Positions 49,195 to 61,603 are shown, counted from the first letter of the stretch. The stretch: 64,000 bases of DNA from Methylobacterium bullatum (GCA_902712845.1 LR743504.1:2206001-2270000), one strand, 5' to 3'. The notes: a model not told the origin generated them from the sequence alone. Numbers and translations are program-made.

Positions 49195-50175
49195 TCAGAC
49201 CTTGCGCGCCACCGTGAACCGCGCCGCCTCGCGCAGCGTCTGGGCCTTGTCGCCCCAGGCGGAGACAGCCTCCTCGCAGATGCCGACGAGGCGGTCGCAT
49301 TCGGCGCGGGCTCCGTCGATGCCGAGCCGGTCGACCAGGGTGGCCTTGCCGGCATCCTTGTCCTTGCCGGTGGCCTTGCCCATGGCTTCCGGCGAGGCCT
49401 CGCGGTCGAGGATATCGTCGGCGATCTGGAAGGCTTGGCCGAGGGCGAGCCCGTAGCGCCACAGGGCGGCGCGCTGGTCGGGCGTCGCTCCGCCGACGAG
49501 GGCACCCGCATCCACCGAAAAGGCGAGAATGGCGCCGGTCTTCATCGCCTGGAGTTGGAGCGTGTCCTCGACGTCCAGGGAGACGGCGCCGAAGCGTCCT
49601 TCCGCGCCCAGATCGAGGATCTGCCCACCGACCATGCCGCCGAGGCCCGAGGCCTTGGCGAGGCCCAGTACGAGGTCGGCGCGGATCGACGGCTCCGGCT
49701 GCCAGGCGGAATCGGCCAGGATTTCGAAGGCGAGGGTCTGGAGCGCATCGCCGACGAGGATGGCGGTCGCCTCGTCATAGGCCTTATGGACGGTAGGCTT
49801 GCCGCGCCGCATGTCGTCGTCGTCCATGGCCGGCATGTCGTCGTGGACGAGGGAGTAGCAATGGACGAGCTCGATGGCCGAACCGGCGGCCAGCGCCCCG
49901 GCCTCGGAGCCGCCCAGCATCCGGGCCGTCTCCACCGCCAGGAACGGGCGCAGACGCTTGCCGCCGCCGAGAACGGCGTGGCGCATGGCCTCCATCAGCC
50001 GAACGGGCCTCGTGATCTCGCCCGCCTGCGTTTCAGGGCCGAGGCGTTCGGCCAGAAACGCCTCGACTGCGTCGGCCACGCTGGAAAGCTTGTGGGAAAA
50101 CGCCTGAGACGCGTCCGCCTTGACCGAAGCGTGGGATGCTTTTGGTGAGGTCATCGTAAGAAGGGCCTTGGTCAA
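49195..50175 (-). CDS. ispA: Short-chain polyprenyl diphosphate synthase (farnesyl/geranylgeranyl type)
   Basis: 326-residue prenyltransferase of the isoprenyl diphosphate synthase family, joining IPP units to an allylic diphosphate. The first Asp-rich motif is LVHDDMPAMDDDD, the second QIADDILD, with GGKRLRP and KTGAILAFS between. The Asp-rich motif with two extra residues (DDxxxxD) is typical of bacterial FPP/GGPP synthases. The start given has an alternative ATG seven codons in. Divergent from mtgA, with which the 5' region overlaps in some readings. Confidence 0.93.
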   Translation of the reverse strand: MTKALLTMTSPKASHASVKADASQAFSHKLSSVADAVEAFLAERLGPETQAGEITRPVRLMEAMRHAVLGGGKRLRPFLAVETARMLGGSEAGALAAGSAIELVHCYSLVHDDMPAMDDDDMRRGKPTVHKAYDEATAILVGDALQTLAFEILADSAWQPEPSIRADLVLGLAKASGLGGMVGGQILDLGAEGRFGAVSLDVEDTLQLQAMKTGAILAFSVDAGALVGGATPDQRAALWRYGLALGQAFQIADDILDREASPEAMGKATGKDKDAGKATLVDRLGIDGARAECDRLVGICEEAVSAWGDKAQTLREAARFTVARKV

Positions 50176-50305
50176 GGGTGGGCGCGTCGTTGTGCGGGAG
50201 GTACGGATTCAGGAACGGCGTGACGGTGCGGCGGACGAGAGCGATTCGCGATCACGCCATGCGCGCGATCTCGATTCCATCCGCCAAGGACGAGGGAAGC
50301 ATTGG

Positions 50306-50965
50306 GTGAGGCGGTTCGTCGGCCTCGTCATGCTGCTCCCGGTCATGGTGCTGGCCCTGATTCTTGTTCTGGGGCTCGTCTATAGTGCGCTGACGCCGCC
50401 CTCAACCCTGATGCTGGCGCGATGGATGAGCGGTAAGCCCGTCAACCGCGAGGCCGTCACTCTCGACGCGATCTCGCCGCTTCTGGTCCAGGCCGTCATC
50501 GCTTCCGAGGACCAGCGCTTCTGCCTTCACAACGGCGTCGATTGGGGCGCCCTGCGCGACGTGGTGGATGATGACGAGGGGCCGAGCCGCGGGGCTTCGA
50601 CAATCTCCATGCAGGCCGTGAAGAACGTGTTTCTCTGGCCGGGCCGTTCCTTCATCCGGAAGGGCCTCGAAATTCCCCTCGCGGTCATCGCCGACGCCCT
50701 GTGGGGCAAGCGGCGGATGATGGAGGTCTATCTCAACATCGCCGAATGGGGGGAGGGCGTCTACGGCGCCGAGGCGGCTTCGCAGCGCTGGTTCGGAAAG
50801 GGCGCGCGCAACCTCAGTCGCAGTGAGGCGAGCCTCCTCGCCGCCGTTCTGCCGAATCCGATCCAGCGCAACCCGGCCCTGCCGTCGCGGGGCGTGCGCG
50901 CGGTCGCCGCCCGCATCCAGGCTCGAATGAACGGCGTCGGCGGATTGATGGGCTGCCTTCGCTGA
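50306..50965 (+). CDS. mtgA: Monofunctional peptidoglycan transglycosylase
   Basis: About 219-residue GT51 enzyme that polymerises lipid II glycan strands without a transpeptidase domain. A membrane anchor (VGLVMLLPVMVLALILVLGL) is followed by the catalytic SEDQRFCLHNGVDWGAL segment, RGASTISMQAVKNVFLWPGRS and IPLAVIADALWGKRRMMEVYLNIAEWG, matching MtgA. Start choice: a GTG at 50306 has GAGGGA eight bases upstream and gives a normal family length. A longer frame starting at 50120 adds a polar tail overlapping the divergent synthase gene; a GTG at 50192 is another option. Confidence 0.9.
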   Translation: MRRFVGLVMLLPVMVLALILVLGLVYSALTPPSTLMLARWMSGKPVNREAVTLDAISPLLVQAVIASEDQRFCLHNGVDWGALRDVVDDDEGPSRGASTISMQAVKNVFLWPGRSFIRKGLEIPLAVIADALWGKRRMMEVYLNIAEWGEGVYGAEAASQRWFGKGARNLSRSEASLLAAVLPNPIQRNPALPSRGVRAVAARIQARMNGVGGLMGCLR

Positions 50966-51094
50966 TTTCGAACACATGGAGGCTCACCGCGACTCGTGCC
51001 ATAGAGCCCTCCATTGCCCGGCAGGCGGTCGGGGCCGGCCCGTGATGGGGCGGATACGAGGCAAGACGAACACCACATCGGTAGCGGACACGAC

Positions 51095-51664
51095 ATGGCC
51101 GACAGCACAACCTTCGACCTCACCCTCGAGCGGATCGCCCTGATCCGCCGGATGGTGGTGGCCTGGAATCCGGCCGGCCAGGGCGCGCCCATCGTGCATC
51201 CCGACGCTCCCTATGGCAGCACCGACCGCGACGGCGACATCTTCAACGTCACCGGAGACGATGACGGGGCGGACGAGGAACACAGGGCGCTCGGTGACGC
51301 GCTCGCGGTCTTCCTCCACAACGCCGTGCTGAAGCCGGGGCGCTACGCCTACCACAACACCCTGGCCAAGCTGTCCTCGGAGGATGTCGGGGACGTGTTC
51401 CGCGACGAGGCGACGGGTGAGACGCCCGAGCACGTGACTTTCGACGTCACCGCCCAGCATCTGGCCCTGGTGCCGAAGCTCAACATCGTCTGGGACGAGG
51501 GCCGCGACGTGCCGGCCTTCGACACGGCCGAGCCTTATGGAGCGGGGACCGAGGTACCGGCGGTGCATCACGAGATGCAGCCGGCCCTGCAGATCTTCCT
51601 GCGCTACGGCGATCTCGGCCCCGGCCCCTTCGGCAAGGCGGGCAACCGCTGGGCCGCCGTCTGA
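51095..51664 (+). CDS. Conserved hypothetical protein with internal duplication
   Basis: 189-residue cytoplasmic protein of unknown function. Its two halves resemble each other: TFDLTLERIALIRRMVVAWN near the N terminus and TFDVTAQHLALVPKLNIVWD in the second half, each followed by a PYG-containing loop and a helical segment ending in a similar FLHNAVLKPG / FLRYGDLGPG phrase. So it consists of two copies of an ~85-residue unit. No catalytic or metal motif is evident. The ATG is chosen because the alignment of repeats starts there. Followed by a hairpin terminator facing argG. Confidence 0.72.
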   Translation: MADSTTFDLTLERIALIRRMVVAWNPAGQGAPIVHPDAPYGSTDRDGDIFNVTGDDDGADEEHRALGDALAVFLHNAVLKPGRYAYHNTLAKLSSEDVGDVFRDEATGETPEHVTFDVTAQHLALVPKLNIVWDEGRDVPAFDTAEPYGAGTEVPAVHHEMQPALQIFLRYGDLGPGPFGKAGNRWAAV

Positions 51665-51676
51665 GCGCCGCTCGAA

Positions 51677-51700
51677 CCCCTCCCCGCGACGGGGGAGGGG
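51677..51700. terminator. Probable terminator between converging genes
   Basis: CCCCTCCCC-gcgacg-GGGGAGGGG, perfect 9-bp stem between a plus-strand gene and minus-strand argG. No long T-run follows; the stem and position support termination or RNA-end protection. Confidence 0.5.
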
Positions 51701-51713
51701 TGGATCCCGGGGC

Positions 51714-52955
51714 CTATGCCCCGAGCTTCTTCTTGCGCTGGGCCAGGGTGCGCAGGCGCAGGGCGTTGAGCTTGATGAAGCCCGCCGCGTCGCGGTGATC
51801 GTAGGCTACCGCGCCCTCCTCGAAGGTGACGAGGTCCTGATCGTAGAGGGAGTTCGGGCTGGTGCGGCCGATGACGTGGATGCCGCCCTTGTAGAGCTTG
51901 AGCCGGACCTCGCCGGTGACCATCTCCTGGCTCTTGTCGATGAGGGCCTGGAGCATCTCGCGCTCCGGCGAGAACCAGAAGCCATTGTAGATCAGCTCCG
52001 CATATTGCGGCATGATCTGGTCTTTGAGATGGGCCGCACCACGGTCCAGCGTGATCGACTCGATGGCGCGGTGGGCCGGCAGCAGGATCGTACCGCCCGG
52101 CGTCTCGTACATGCCCCGGCTCTTCATGCCGACGAAGCGGTTCTCCACGAGATCGAGGCGGCCGATGCCGTTGTCGTGGCCCAGCTGGTTGAGCTTGGCC
52201 AATAGGGTAGCAGGCGTGAGGCGCTCGCCATCGATGGAGACCGCGTCACCCTTCTCGAAGCCGATCGTGACGATGGTCGGGGTGTCGGGGGCCTCTTCCG
52301 GCGAGAGCGTGCGGGAATAGACGTAATCCGGCACCTCATCGGCCGGGTCCTCCAGAACCTTGCCCTCGGAGGAGGCGTGGAGAAGGTTCGCGTCCACGGA
52401 GAACGGGCTCTCGCCGCGCTTGTCCTTGGAGATCGGAATCTGGTGCTGCTCGGCGAAGGCGATGAGCTGTTCGCGGCTCTTGAGGTCCCATTCGCGCCAG
52501 GGGGCGATGACGGTCACATCGGGCTTCAAGGCATAATAGCCGAGCTCGAACCGCACCTGATCGTTGCCCTTGCCGGTGGCGCCGTGACAGACCGCGTCGG
52601 CGCCGAGGCGTTCGGCAATCTCGATCTGCTTCTTAGCGATGAGCGGGCGGGCGATGGAGGTTCCAAGGAGATAGACGCCCTCGTAGACCGCGTTGGCGCG
52701 GAACATCGGGAAGACGTAGTCGCGCACGAACTCCTCGCGCAGGTCCTCGATGAAGATGTTTTCCGGCTTGATGCCGAGCAGTTCGGCCTTCTTGCGCGCC
52801 GGCTCGAGCTCCTCGCCCTGTCCGAGATCGGCCGTGAAGGTGATGACCTCGCAGCCATAGGTGGTCTGCAGCCATTTCAGGATGATCGAGGTGTCGAGGC
52901 CACCGGAATAGGCGAGCACGACCTTGTTGACGGGCTTCGGATTCGCGTCTGACAT
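51714..52955 (-). CDS. argG: Argininosuccinate synthase
   Basis: 413-residue ATP-dependent ligase joining citrulline and aspartate in arginine synthesis. The N-terminal ATP-binding motif is AYSGGLDTS (residues 15-23). Conserved blocks include [57 protein letters not shown], and [13 protein letters not shown]. The ATG gives [11 protein letters not shown]; the far longer reading frame overlaps the divergent isomerase gene. Strongly recognised. Confidence 0.97.
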   Translation of the reverse strand: MSDANPKPVNKVVLAYSGGLDTSIILKWLQTTYGCEVITFTADLGQGEELEPARKKAELLGIKPENIFIEDLREEFVRDYVFPMFRANAVYEGVYLLGTSIARPLIAKKQIEIAERLGADAVCHGATGKGNDQVRFELGYYALKPDVTVIAPWREWDLKSREQLIAFAEQHQIPISKDKRGESPFSVDANLLHASSEGKVLEDPADEVPDYVYSRTLSPEEAPDTPTIVTIGFEKGDAVSIDGERLTPATLLAKLNQLGHDNGIGRLDLVENRFVGMKSRGMYETPGGTILLPAHRAIESITLDRGAAHLKDQIMPQYAELIYNGFWFSPEREMLQALIDKSQEMVTGEVRLKLYKGGIHVIGRTSPNSLYDQDLVTFEEGAVAYDHRDAAGFIKLNALRLRTLAQRKKKLGA

Positions 52956-53159
52956 CGGGCTCGCTTCGGTTCTCGTGGAGTCGGGGCGACTTATCAGCCG
53001 AGAGCCGCGTCGTGCAACCGGCATGCCGCAGGAGACGTTGCAGAGGTATCGGTCCCGCTTTCCACGACCGCGGAAGCAGACCCGGTTGCCGCCCTGGCCG
53101 CGACAGCCGAAACTGCGTAATCCGACCCCACTCTTGATCCCACGCCGGAGATTCGACGA

Positions 53160-53786
53160 ATGCCGCGACGGCCGACCCTCGAATTCTGGTACGAGTTCTC
53201 CTCCACCTATTCCTACCTTTCGGCCATGCGGATCGATGCGATGGCGGAAGCCGTCGGCGTCGCAGTGCGCTGGAGGCCATTCCTCCTCGGCCCAATCTTC
53301 GCCAGCCAGGGATGGAATTCCTCGCCGTTCAACCTTTTCCCCGCCAAGGGACGGCATATGTGGCGGGATGTGGAGCGCGAGGCGGCGCGGCAAGGCCTGC
53401 CGCCGCTGAAACGGCCCGACCCGTTCCCGCAGAACAGCCTGAGCGCCACGCGCGCAGCCACCTACGGCATGGATCACGACTGGCTCGTTCCGTTCTCTAA
53501 AGCCGTCTACGAGACCCAGTTCGCCGCCGGGCATTCCATTGCCGAACCCCAGGCCGTGGTCGGTATTCTCGACCGTCTCGGGCTCGACGGCACCGTGATC
53601 CTCAAGGCCGCGGCCCTGGAGGGCAACAAGGGGCGTCTGCGCGTCAACGGTGAGGAGGCGCGCTCGCGCGGCATCTTCGGCGCACCGACCTTTCTGACCG
53701 GCGACGGCGAATTGTTCTGGGGCAACGACCGGCTGGAGCAGGCTCTCGCCTGGGCGACCGGGGACCGGCCGGGGGCGATGCGATAG
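53160..53786 (+). CDS. DsbA-family 2-hydroxychromene-2-carboxylate isomerase-like protein
   Basis: 208-residue protein of the kappa-class GST/HCCA isomerase family: an N-terminal thioredoxin-fold half ([22 protein letters not shown]), a helical insert, and [25 protein letters not shown] at the end. Such proteins isomerise aromatic catabolic intermediates using glutathione; others are of unknown role. No Cys-x-x-Cys is present at the DsbA position, which has Ser-Ser-Thr. The ATG is in a purine-poor context. Divergent from argG. Confidence 0.86.
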   Translation: MPRRPTLEFWYEFSSTYSYLSAMRIDAMAEAVGVAVRWRPFLLGPIFASQGWNSSPFNLFPAKGRHMWRDVEREAARQGLPPLKRPDPFPQNSLSATRAATYGMDHDWLVPFSKAVYETQFAAGHSIAEPQAVVGILDRLGLDGTVILKAAALEGNKGRLRVNGEEARSRGIFGAPTFLTGDGELFWGNDRLEQALAWATGDRPGAMR

Positions 53787-53922
53787 GCGCTACCGTTCCG
53801 GGGACCGAGACGGCCGTATCGGATCGAGGCCACGAGGTTACGTCACGATAGAAGATCGGTCGCGCGCCTTGTCGGGCCGCGACCGTGTCTCTCTATCTGG
53901 TGGAGCGAGGGCCGGTAAATCC

Positions 53923-55401
53923 TCAGGCCGCGGCCTGGGAGGCGGTCCTGACCTTCTGTGTGGCCTCGTCGACCTCTTCGGTCGAGCGGGCGATTTCGCT
54001 GAGGCTGCCGGTGATGAGGGTGACGCCGTTGGAGGCGGTCTGCATGCTGGCCGACATCTCGCGGGTGACGGCGCTCTGCTCCTCAACCGCCGCCGAGATT
54101 GCGTTCGCAACGTCGTTCAGGGTCATGATCGTGTTCTGGATGCCCGAGATCGCCCCCACCGCGTCGCCGGTGGCCTGCTGGGTCGATGCGATCTGCGCGC
54201 TGATCTGTTCGGTGGCCTTGGAGGTCTGGGCGGCCAGCGCCTTTACCTCGGTGGCGACCACGGCGAAGCCCCGCCCCGCCTCACCGGCCCGTGCCGCCTC
54301 GATCGTGGCATTGAGAGCGAGGAGGTTGGTCTGTGCCGCGATGCCCTGGATCAGGGCGACGACCTCGCCGATCCGGGTCGCCGCACCGGACAGGCCGGCG
54401 ATGATGGTGCTGGTTTCCTGAGCCTGCCGAACCGCCTGGCCGGAGATCTCGGACGCGTGAGTGACCTGCATGCTGATCTCGGACACTGACGCAGCGAGCT
54501 CCTCGGCGCCGGACGCCACGGTCTGGATGTCGGCGGAGACCTGCGTCGAAGCCTGGGCGGCCTGACCTGCCTGCTGCGATGCGCCCGAGGCGGCTCCGGC
54601 AATGGCGTTGAGGTCGGTGGCGATGGAGATCTGGAGGTCGGCGCGGCGCTTGCGCTCGAGAACCTGCCGCGTCACGTCGATGGCGAACTTGACCACCTTG
54701 AGCGGGCGTCCTTCCCGGTCGAGGATCGGGTTGTAGGTGCCCTGGATGAACACCTCGCGGCCGCCTTTGGCGAGGCGGCGGTACTCGTCGGCCTGATACT
54801 CGCCGCGGCCCAGTTCGTCCCAGAAGCGCTTGTATTCGGCGCCGGCGCGCAGAGCGGGATCGACGAACAGGCTGTGATGCTTCCCCTGGATCTCGGACAG
54901 GTCGTAGCCCATCACGTCGAGGAAGTTCCGGTTGGCGGTGAGAATGGTGCCGTCGAGGGCGAACTCGATCACCGCCTGCGAGCGATGGAGGGCCCTGATC
55001 TGACCCTCATTGTTGATCGATTGCATAACCCGCTCCGTGATGTCGGAGGAGAACTTCACGATCTTTGAGATTTTGCCGTCGCGGCCGAGGATGGGATTGT
55101 AGGTGGCCTGCAGCCAGAGCTCGCGCCCGCCCTTGCCGATGCGCTTGAACTCGCCGGACTGGAAGGTGCCGGCGGCGAGTGCGCTCCAGAAGGCGCGGTA
55201 ATCCTGGCTTTCCCTGAAGGCGGGATCGACGAACAGGCTGTGGTGCTTGCCCTTGATCTCAGACAGCTCGTAGCCGATTGCGGCAAGAAAATTCGCGTTG
55301 GCAGTCAGGACCTTGCCATCGGTATCGAATTCGATGACCGCTTGCGAGCGATCCAATGCTTCGATCTTGGACCGGAGATCAGTGTTCGTGAAGAAGTTCA
55401 T
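53923..55401 (-). CDS. Soluble PAS-PAS chemoreceptor (methyl-accepting chemotaxis protein)
   Basis: 492-residue cytoplasmic chemoreceptor. Two PAS domains (~residues 15-125 and ~140-245), each with [16 protein letters not shown] and [24 protein letters not shown] signatures, sense an internal signal or cofactor. They are followed by a MCP signalling coiled coil whose tip is [29 protein letters not shown]. There is no transmembrane helix. Expected partners are CheA/CheW, not in this window. The long AT-rich gap upstream probably contains its promoter. Confidence 0.93.
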   Translation of the reverse strand: MNFFTNTDLRSKIEALDRSQAVIEFDTDGKVLTANANFLAAIGYELSEIKGKHHSLFVDPAFRESQDYRAFWSALAAGTFQSGEFKRIGKGGRELWLQATYNPILGRDGKISKIVKFSSDITERVMQSINNEGQIRALHRSQAVIEFALDGTILTANRNFLDVMGYDLSEIQGKHHSLFVDPALRAGAEYKRFWDELGRGEYQADEYRRLAKGGREVFIQGTYNPILDREGRPLKVVKFAIDVTRQVLERKRRADLQISIATDLNAIAGAASGASQQAGQAAQASTQVSADIQTVASGAEELAASVSEISMQVTHASEISGQAVRQAQETSTIIAGLSGAATRIGEVVALIQGIAAQTNLLALNATIEAARAGEAGRGFAVVATEVKALAAQTSKATEQISAQIASTQQATGDAVGAISGIQNTIMTLNDVANAISAAVEEQSAVTREMSASMQTASNGVTLITGSLSEIARSTEEVDEATQKVRTASQAAA

Positions 55402-55903
55402 AGCCCTGGATGGCGCGTAACGGTTGAGGGGATCGCCGCGCTCGACCCTGCGATCTCGGATACGCTCGATTTTCTATCCGTCGAGTTAACGAAACGCTCA
55501 TCGGATGGCGAAAATCAAAATTCGCTCATCACGATCACGTTATAAAATGTGAAAAATTTCCGTTTTTACTGGAGATTCTGCAAATATATTTTGCGATAAA
55601 TTCACGCATACCCAATAAAAACTATCGATATTTATAGAAATCTAAATCGGTTCAACCTATAAATCCGCGATGCATTGGTTGCGGGTATGGATACTTTTGT
55701 TTTTTGCAAGACTAAGAGAGGGCTGTTTCACAGGTTGGGTTCCAGGGCATGGAACGATATTTCATCTAAAGGCTGATTGTTTCTGCCGGACCGATCGCCG
55801 TTGCGGGCAGCGGCGGACTGGATACGGTCACGAACCGGGATTAAGACGCGCGACCTGCGGTGCCGAATGATCGGAAACCGCTCACATTCGAGGCTTGGAT
55901 CCC
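55402..55903. other. AT-rich intergenic island
   Basis: About 500 bases with an AT-rich core (roughly 55540-55680, many TATAA/TTTAT runs), unusual in this high-GC DNA. It lies between the chemoreceptor gene and a DsbA-family gene transcribed away from it. It could hold promoters for both or be foreign DNA; a tiny plus-strand reading frame (66 codons) here is not convincing. Confidence 0.6.
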
Positions 55904-56599
55904 ATGACCGTCGACCGTCGGACTTTTCTGGCCGGGGCCGTCACCCTGGCCACTTTCGTCGCGTCCTCAGGCGCGAGCGTGGCCCAGGGATACGGCCAGA
56001 CCTTCAAGGTCGACAACGACGACGGGCGACCCATCGCGAACACGCGGCTGCCGGGCGAGATCGTCGGTGAAATCCCCGCGTTGAAGGGCGTGACATATGT
56101 GGGAGCCCGCGAGGCCGAAATCACGCTCTACGAATTCTTCGACTACAATTGCCCGTATTGCCGAAAGGCGGCGGTCGACATGGTGTCGCTCGCCGCAAGC
56201 GACACCGCCTTGCGAATCGGGCTCGTCAACAATCCGATTCTCTCGCCGCAATCGGCACAGGCGGCGAAGGTCGCACTGGCGATCCAGCGCAAGCTAGGCT
56301 CGGCCGCGGCCTGGACGCTCTACCAGAAGCTCCTCGCCAAGCCGGGAAAAATCGACGGCAGCGGCGCGCTTCAGGCTGCCGCCACCCTGGGTATTTCCGC
56401 TTCCGAGATCGAGACGATCGCCGACAGCGACGAGGTGCGTCTGGCCCTGAGGGCGCAGATGCGGATGGCCGCCGATCTCGGCCTCGTGGCGACTCCCTCC
56501 TACGTCCTCGGTAATACCGGCCTTCTGGGGCATCCGGGAGCGAAATCCCTCGCCCGGATGATCGGCGCCATGCGCCGTTGCGAGCAGATCGCTTGTTAG
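55904..56599 (+). CDS. Tat-exported DsbA-family thiol-disulphide protein
   Basis: 231-residue periplasmic protein. The N terminus has a twin-arginine signal (DRRTFLAGAV...ATFVASS), suggesting Tat export. The thioredoxin-fold core carries the redox motif Cys-Pro-Tyr-Cys in FDYNCPYCRKAAVDM, and the cis-Pro loop ATPSYVL is downstream, as in DsbA/DsbG-like oxidoreductases. It probably catalyses disulphide formation or exchange in exported proteins. The start ATG is preferred over a TTG three codons upstream. Confidence 0.9.
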   Translation: MTVDRRTFLAGAVTLATFVASSGASVAQGYGQTFKVDNDDGRPIANTRLPGEIVGEIPALKGVTYVGAREAEITLYEFFDYNCPYCRKAAVDMVSLAASDTALRIGLVNNPILSPQSAQAAKVALAIQRKLGSAAAWTLYQKLLAKPGKIDGSGALQAAATLGISASEIETIADSDEVRLALRAQMRMAADLGLVATPSYVLGNTGLLGHPGAKSLARMIGAMRRCEQIAC

Positions 56600-56885
56600 C
56601 GGTCCTCGTCGCAGATCCTGGCCGATGCCATCCGGCCTGCGCCTCACCTTCGCCATCGTTCGCGCGGATTGGGGATGATCGCATGACCGCGCTCCGCACA
56701 AGCTGATGCAGAGCCGTCTTCGTCTTGCGCCTCCCCAACACGCATGCTAGGCCCTCGCCGCGCCGGGAGGACGGGTTTCAGACCTGTATTTCGAGGCGGT
56801 TCCCATTCCTGACGGTTTCAGAGCCGACGCCGAGAACGGTGTCACGGGCCGGAACCTCGGGCCGGATTAAAAGAGAGAGTGGCGC

Positions 56886-57455
56886 GTGGCGCAGACCAGT
56901 TCCGAGGCGGGTTCCCCGGTTGCAGGCGTAGCAGGTCGCTATGCCTCCGCACTGTTCGAGCTGGCCCGCGACGAGCGCCAGATCGATGCGGTGGCGGCGA
57001 GCCTTCAGCAATTCGACGGCCTTTTGAAGGAAAGCGCCGACCTGACGCGCCTCGTGCGCAGCCCGGTTTTCACCGGCGAGCAGCAGGAAGCCGCCATCGG
57101 CGCCATCCTCGACAAGGCGGGCATCTCCGGCCTCGGCGCCAACTTCATCCGCCTCGTGGCCGCCAACCGGCGCCTGTTCGTGCTGCCCGACATGATCCGC
57201 GCCTTCAAGCGGCTCGTCGCCGAATCGAAGGGCATCGTGCGCGCCGAGGTGACCGTGGCCGAGCGTCCCTCTGACGCCGTCCTCGAAGAAATTAAGGCGT
57301 CCCTGCGCGACGTCGCCCGCTCCGAGATCGATCTCGACCTGCGGGTGGACCCGGCCCTGATCGGCGGTCTCATCGTCAAGATCGGCAGCCGGATGGTCGA
57401 CGCGTCCCTGCGGACCAAGCTCAACGGTATTCGACTCGCGATGCGGGAAGCCTGA
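56886..57455 (+). CDS. atpH: ATP synthase F1 delta subunit
   Basis: 189-residue δ subunit that links F1 to the peripheral stalk of the proton-driven ATP synthase. Recognised by VAGRYASALFELARDERQIDAV at the N terminus, the helical core and DPALIGGLIVKIGSRMVDASLRTKL at the C terminus. It begins with a GTG preceded by AGAGAGAG and heads atpHAGDC, the alphaproteobacterial order. The 286-base upstream gap must hold the operon promoter. Confidence 0.95.
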   Translation: MAQTSSEAGSPVAGVAGRYASALFELARDERQIDAVAASLQQFDGLLKESADLTRLVRSPVFTGEQQEAAIGAILDKAGISGLGANFIRLVAANRRLFVLPDMIRAFKRLVAESKGIVRAEVTVAERPSDAVLEEIKASLRDVARSEIDLDLRVDPALIGGLIVKIGSRMVDASLRTKLNGIRLAMREA

Positions 57456-57529
57456 GGTCGGCGCTCCGGCGCACGACCGCTCCCGTTTTCTCCACAGCAA
57501 CTTCGTTCCGAATTTAAAGAGGCCAGACG

Positions 57530-59059
57530 ATGGACATCCGCGCTGCCGAGATCTCCGCGATCCTGAAAGAGCAGATCAAGAATTTCGGCCAGGACGCCGA
57601 AGTCACCGAGGTAGGCCAAGTGCTTTCCGTAGGTGACGGCATCGCCCGCGCCTACGGCCTCGACAGCGTCCAGGCCGGCGAGATGGTCGAGTTCGAGTCG
57701 GGCGTGCGCGGCATGGCCCTCAACCTCGAACAGGACAACGTCGGCATCGTGATCTTCGGGTCGGATCGCGATATCAAGGAAGGCCAGACCGTCAAGCGCA
57801 CCGGCGCTATCGTGGACGTTCCGGTCGGCAAGGCGCTCCTCGGTCGCGTCGTCGACGCGCTGGGCAACCCGATCGACGGCAAGGGCCCCATCGCCACCAC
57901 CGAACGTCGCCGCGTCGACGTGAAGGCGCCTGGCATCATCCCGCGCAAGTCGGTGCATGAGCCGATGGCGACCGGCCTCAAGGCCATCGATGCCCTCATC
58001 CCCGTCGGCCGCGGCCAGCGCGAGCTCATCATTGGCGATCGTCAGACCGGCAAGACCGCCATCGCCCTCGATACCATCCTCAACCAGAAGCCGGCCCATG
58101 CGGGCACCGACGAGAACGCCAAGCTCTACTGCGTCTACGTCGCCATCGGCCAGAAGCGCTCCACCGTCGCGCAGTTCGTGAAGTCTCTCGAGGACAACGG
58201 CGCGCTCGAATACTCCATCGTCATCGCCGCGACCGCTTCGGACGCCGCGCCGATGCAATTCATCGCACCCTTCGCCGGCTGTGCCATGGGCGAGTATTTC
58301 CGCGACAACGCGATGCACGCCGTGATCGTGTACGACGATCTCTCCAAGCAGGCCGTGGCCTACCGCCAGATGTCGCTGCTGCTGCGCCGCCCGCCGGGCC
58401 GTGAGGCCTATCCCGGCGACGTGTTCTACCTGCACTCGCGCCTGCTCGAGCGCGCCGCCAAGATGGGTGACGCCGCCGGCAATGGCTCGCTCACCGCGCT
58501 TCCGGTCATCGAGACCCAGGCCAACGACGTCTCGGCCTACATCCCCACCAACGTGATCTCGATTACCGACGGTCAGATCTTCCTCGAGACCGACCTGTTC
58601 TACCAGGGCATCCGTCCGGCGGTGAACGTCGGCCTCTCGGTCTCTCGTGTCGGCTCCTCGGCCCAGACGAAGGCGATGAAGAAGGTCGCCGGCAAGATCA
58701 AGGGCGAGCTCGCCCAGTACCGCGAGATGGCCGCCTTCGCGCAGTTCGGCTCGGATCTCGATGCGTCGACCCAGAAGCTCCTGAACCGTGGCTCACGCCT
58801 CACCGAACTCCTGAAGCAGCCGCAATTCTCGCCGCTGAAGATGGAAGAGCAGGTCGCGGTGATCTATGCCGGCGTGAACGGTTATCTCGACGCTCTGCCC
58901 GTGTCGAAGGTCCGTCCCTTCGAGGACGCGCTGCTCTCGACCCTGCGCACCAAGCACGCCGATCTGCTCACCAAGATCCGTGACTCGAAGGATCTGTCCG
59001 ACGACAGCGCGAAGACGCTGAAGGGCGTCGTCGAGAGCGTCGCCAAGTCGCTGGCCTAA
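57530..59059 (+). CDS. atpA: ATP synthase F1 alpha subunit
   Basis: 509-residue nucleotide-binding α subunit of F1. Typical sequences are the P-loop [15 protein letters not shown], the [12 protein letters not shown] segment and [18 protein letters not shown], and the C-terminal helices ending in VESVAKSLA. It follows atpH by 74 bases with AAAGAGG before the ATG. Confidence 0.97.
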   Translation: MDIRAAEISAILKEQIKNFGQDAEVTEVGQVLSVGDGIARAYGLDSVQAGEMVEFESGVRGMALNLEQDNVGIVIFGSDRDIKEGQTVKRTGAIVDVPVGKALLGRVVDALGNPIDGKGPIATTERRRVDVKAPGIIPRKSVHEPMATGLKAIDALIPVGRGQRELIIGDRQTGKTAIALDTILNQKPAHAGTDENAKLYCVYVAIGQKRSTVAQFVKSLEDNGALEYSIVIAATASDAAPMQFIAPFAGCAMGEYFRDNAMHAVIVYDDLSKQAVAYRQMSLLLRRPPGREAYPGDVFYLHSRLLERAAKMGDAAGNGSLTALPVIETQANDVSAYIPTNVISITDGQIFLETDLFYQGIRPAVNVGLSVSRVGSSAQTKAMKKVAGKIKGELAQYREMAAFAQFGSDLDASTQKLLNRGSRLTELLKQPQFSPLKMEEQVAVIYAGVNGYLDALPVSKVRPFEDALLSTLRTKHADLLTKIRDSKDLSDDSAKTLKGVVESVAKSLA

Positions 59060-59071
59060 AGCCAGTCGATG

Positions 59072-59175
59072 ATCCCCTCCCTTAGCGGGGAGGGGGCTGG
59101 GGTGGAGGTGTGCCGGACCGGCCGAGACCTCTTCGACACCACCCCCACCTCCGGCTCTTCCCCACTCAAGGGGGA
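59072..59175. repeat. C/G-rich inverted-repeat element between atpA and atpG
   Basis: 161 bases separate atpA from atpG. They hold a CCCCTCCC-ttagcg-GGGAGGGG hairpin and a GGTGGAGGTG...CACCACCCCC region ending in a second purine-rich block. Similar C/G-rich intergenic elements recur in Methylobacterium genomes; they may stabilise or process the polycistronic mRNA. Confidence 0.6.
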
Positions 59176-59220
59176 GAGAGATGGCGTCGAACCGCACCGA
59201 ACGGATCTGGAAGTCACCCC

Positions 59221-60096
59221 ATGGCGAGTTTGAAGGATCTGCGTAACCGCATCGCTTCGGTGAAGGGCACGCAGAAGATCACCAAAGCGATGCAGATGGT
59301 CGCCGCCGCCAAGTTGCGGCGCGCCCAGAATGCCGCTGAGAATGCCCGTCCCTATGCCGAGAAGATGTCCCAGGTCCTCGGCAACCTCGCCGCGAACCTC
59401 GTCGGCGGTGTCCAGGGACCGAAGCTCCTGTCCGGCACGGGCGCCGACAAGGTTCACCTGCTCGTCGTCTGCACGGCTGACCGCGGCCTCTGCGGCGGCT
59501 TCAACTCGTCGATCGTGCGTCTGGCCCGCGAGCACATCCGCACGCTGACGGCCGAAGGCAAGACGGTAAAGATCGTCACGGTCGGCAAGAAGGGCTACGA
59601 CCTCCTGCGTCGCCAGTATCGCGACCAGATCATCGAGAGCCGTGACCTGCGCGGCAACAAGCCGGTGGATTACGAGTTCGCCGCCGAGATCGCGCAGAGC
59701 ATCATCTCGCGTTTCGACGACGGCGAGTTCGACGTGGCGACGCTGTTCTATTCGCGCTTCCGCTCCGTCATCGCCCAGGTGCCGACCGCCCAGAAGCTCA
59801 TCCCGGCCGAGCTGCCCGCAGCCGGCGGTACCGCTCCGGATGCCGCTCTCGAGTTCGAGCCGAGCGAGGAAGCGATCCTCGATACCCTTCTGCCGCGCAA
59901 CCTCACCGTTCAGGTGTTCCGCGCGCTCCTCGAGAACGCGGCCTCCGAACAGGGCGCACGCACGGGTGCCATGGATTCCGCCACGCGCAACGCCGGCGAG
60001 ATGATCAAGAAGCAGACGCAGATCTACAACCGCACGCGTCAGGCCATGATCACCAAGGAACTCATCGAAATCATCTCGGGTGCCGAAGCGCTCTAA
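59221..60096 (+). CDS. atpG: ATP synthase F1 gamma subunit
   Basis: 291-residue rotor subunit of F1. The N-terminal [20 protein letters not shown] coiled coil, the DRGLCGGFN segment in the globular part and the C-terminal [22 protein letters not shown] helix, which turns inside the α3β3 ring, are all present. The ATG at the core start is chosen; a longer frame extends back into the intergenic repeat. Confidence 0.96.
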   Translation: MASLKDLRNRIASVKGTQKITKAMQMVAAAKLRRAQNAAENARPYAEKMSQVLGNLAANLVGGVQGPKLLSGTGADKVHLLVVCTADRGLCGGFNSSIVRLAREHIRTLTAEGKTVKIVTVGKKGYDLLRRQYRDQIIESRDLRGNKPVDYEFAAEIAQSIISRFDDGEFDVATLFYSRFRSVIAQVPTAQKLIPAELPAAGGTAPDAALEFEPSEEAILDTLLPRNLTVQVFRALLENAASEQGARTGAMDSATRNAGEMIKKQTQIYNRTRQAMITKELIEIISGAEAL

Positions 60097-60115
60097 GCGC
60101 TCCCCGTCGCCCTGA

Positions 60116-61603
<1,488 letters not shown>

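Noticed and set aside
55670..55870. 66-residue plus-strand frame in the AT-rich island
   Set aside because: No ribosome-binding site, low-complexity translation and no detectable similarity.
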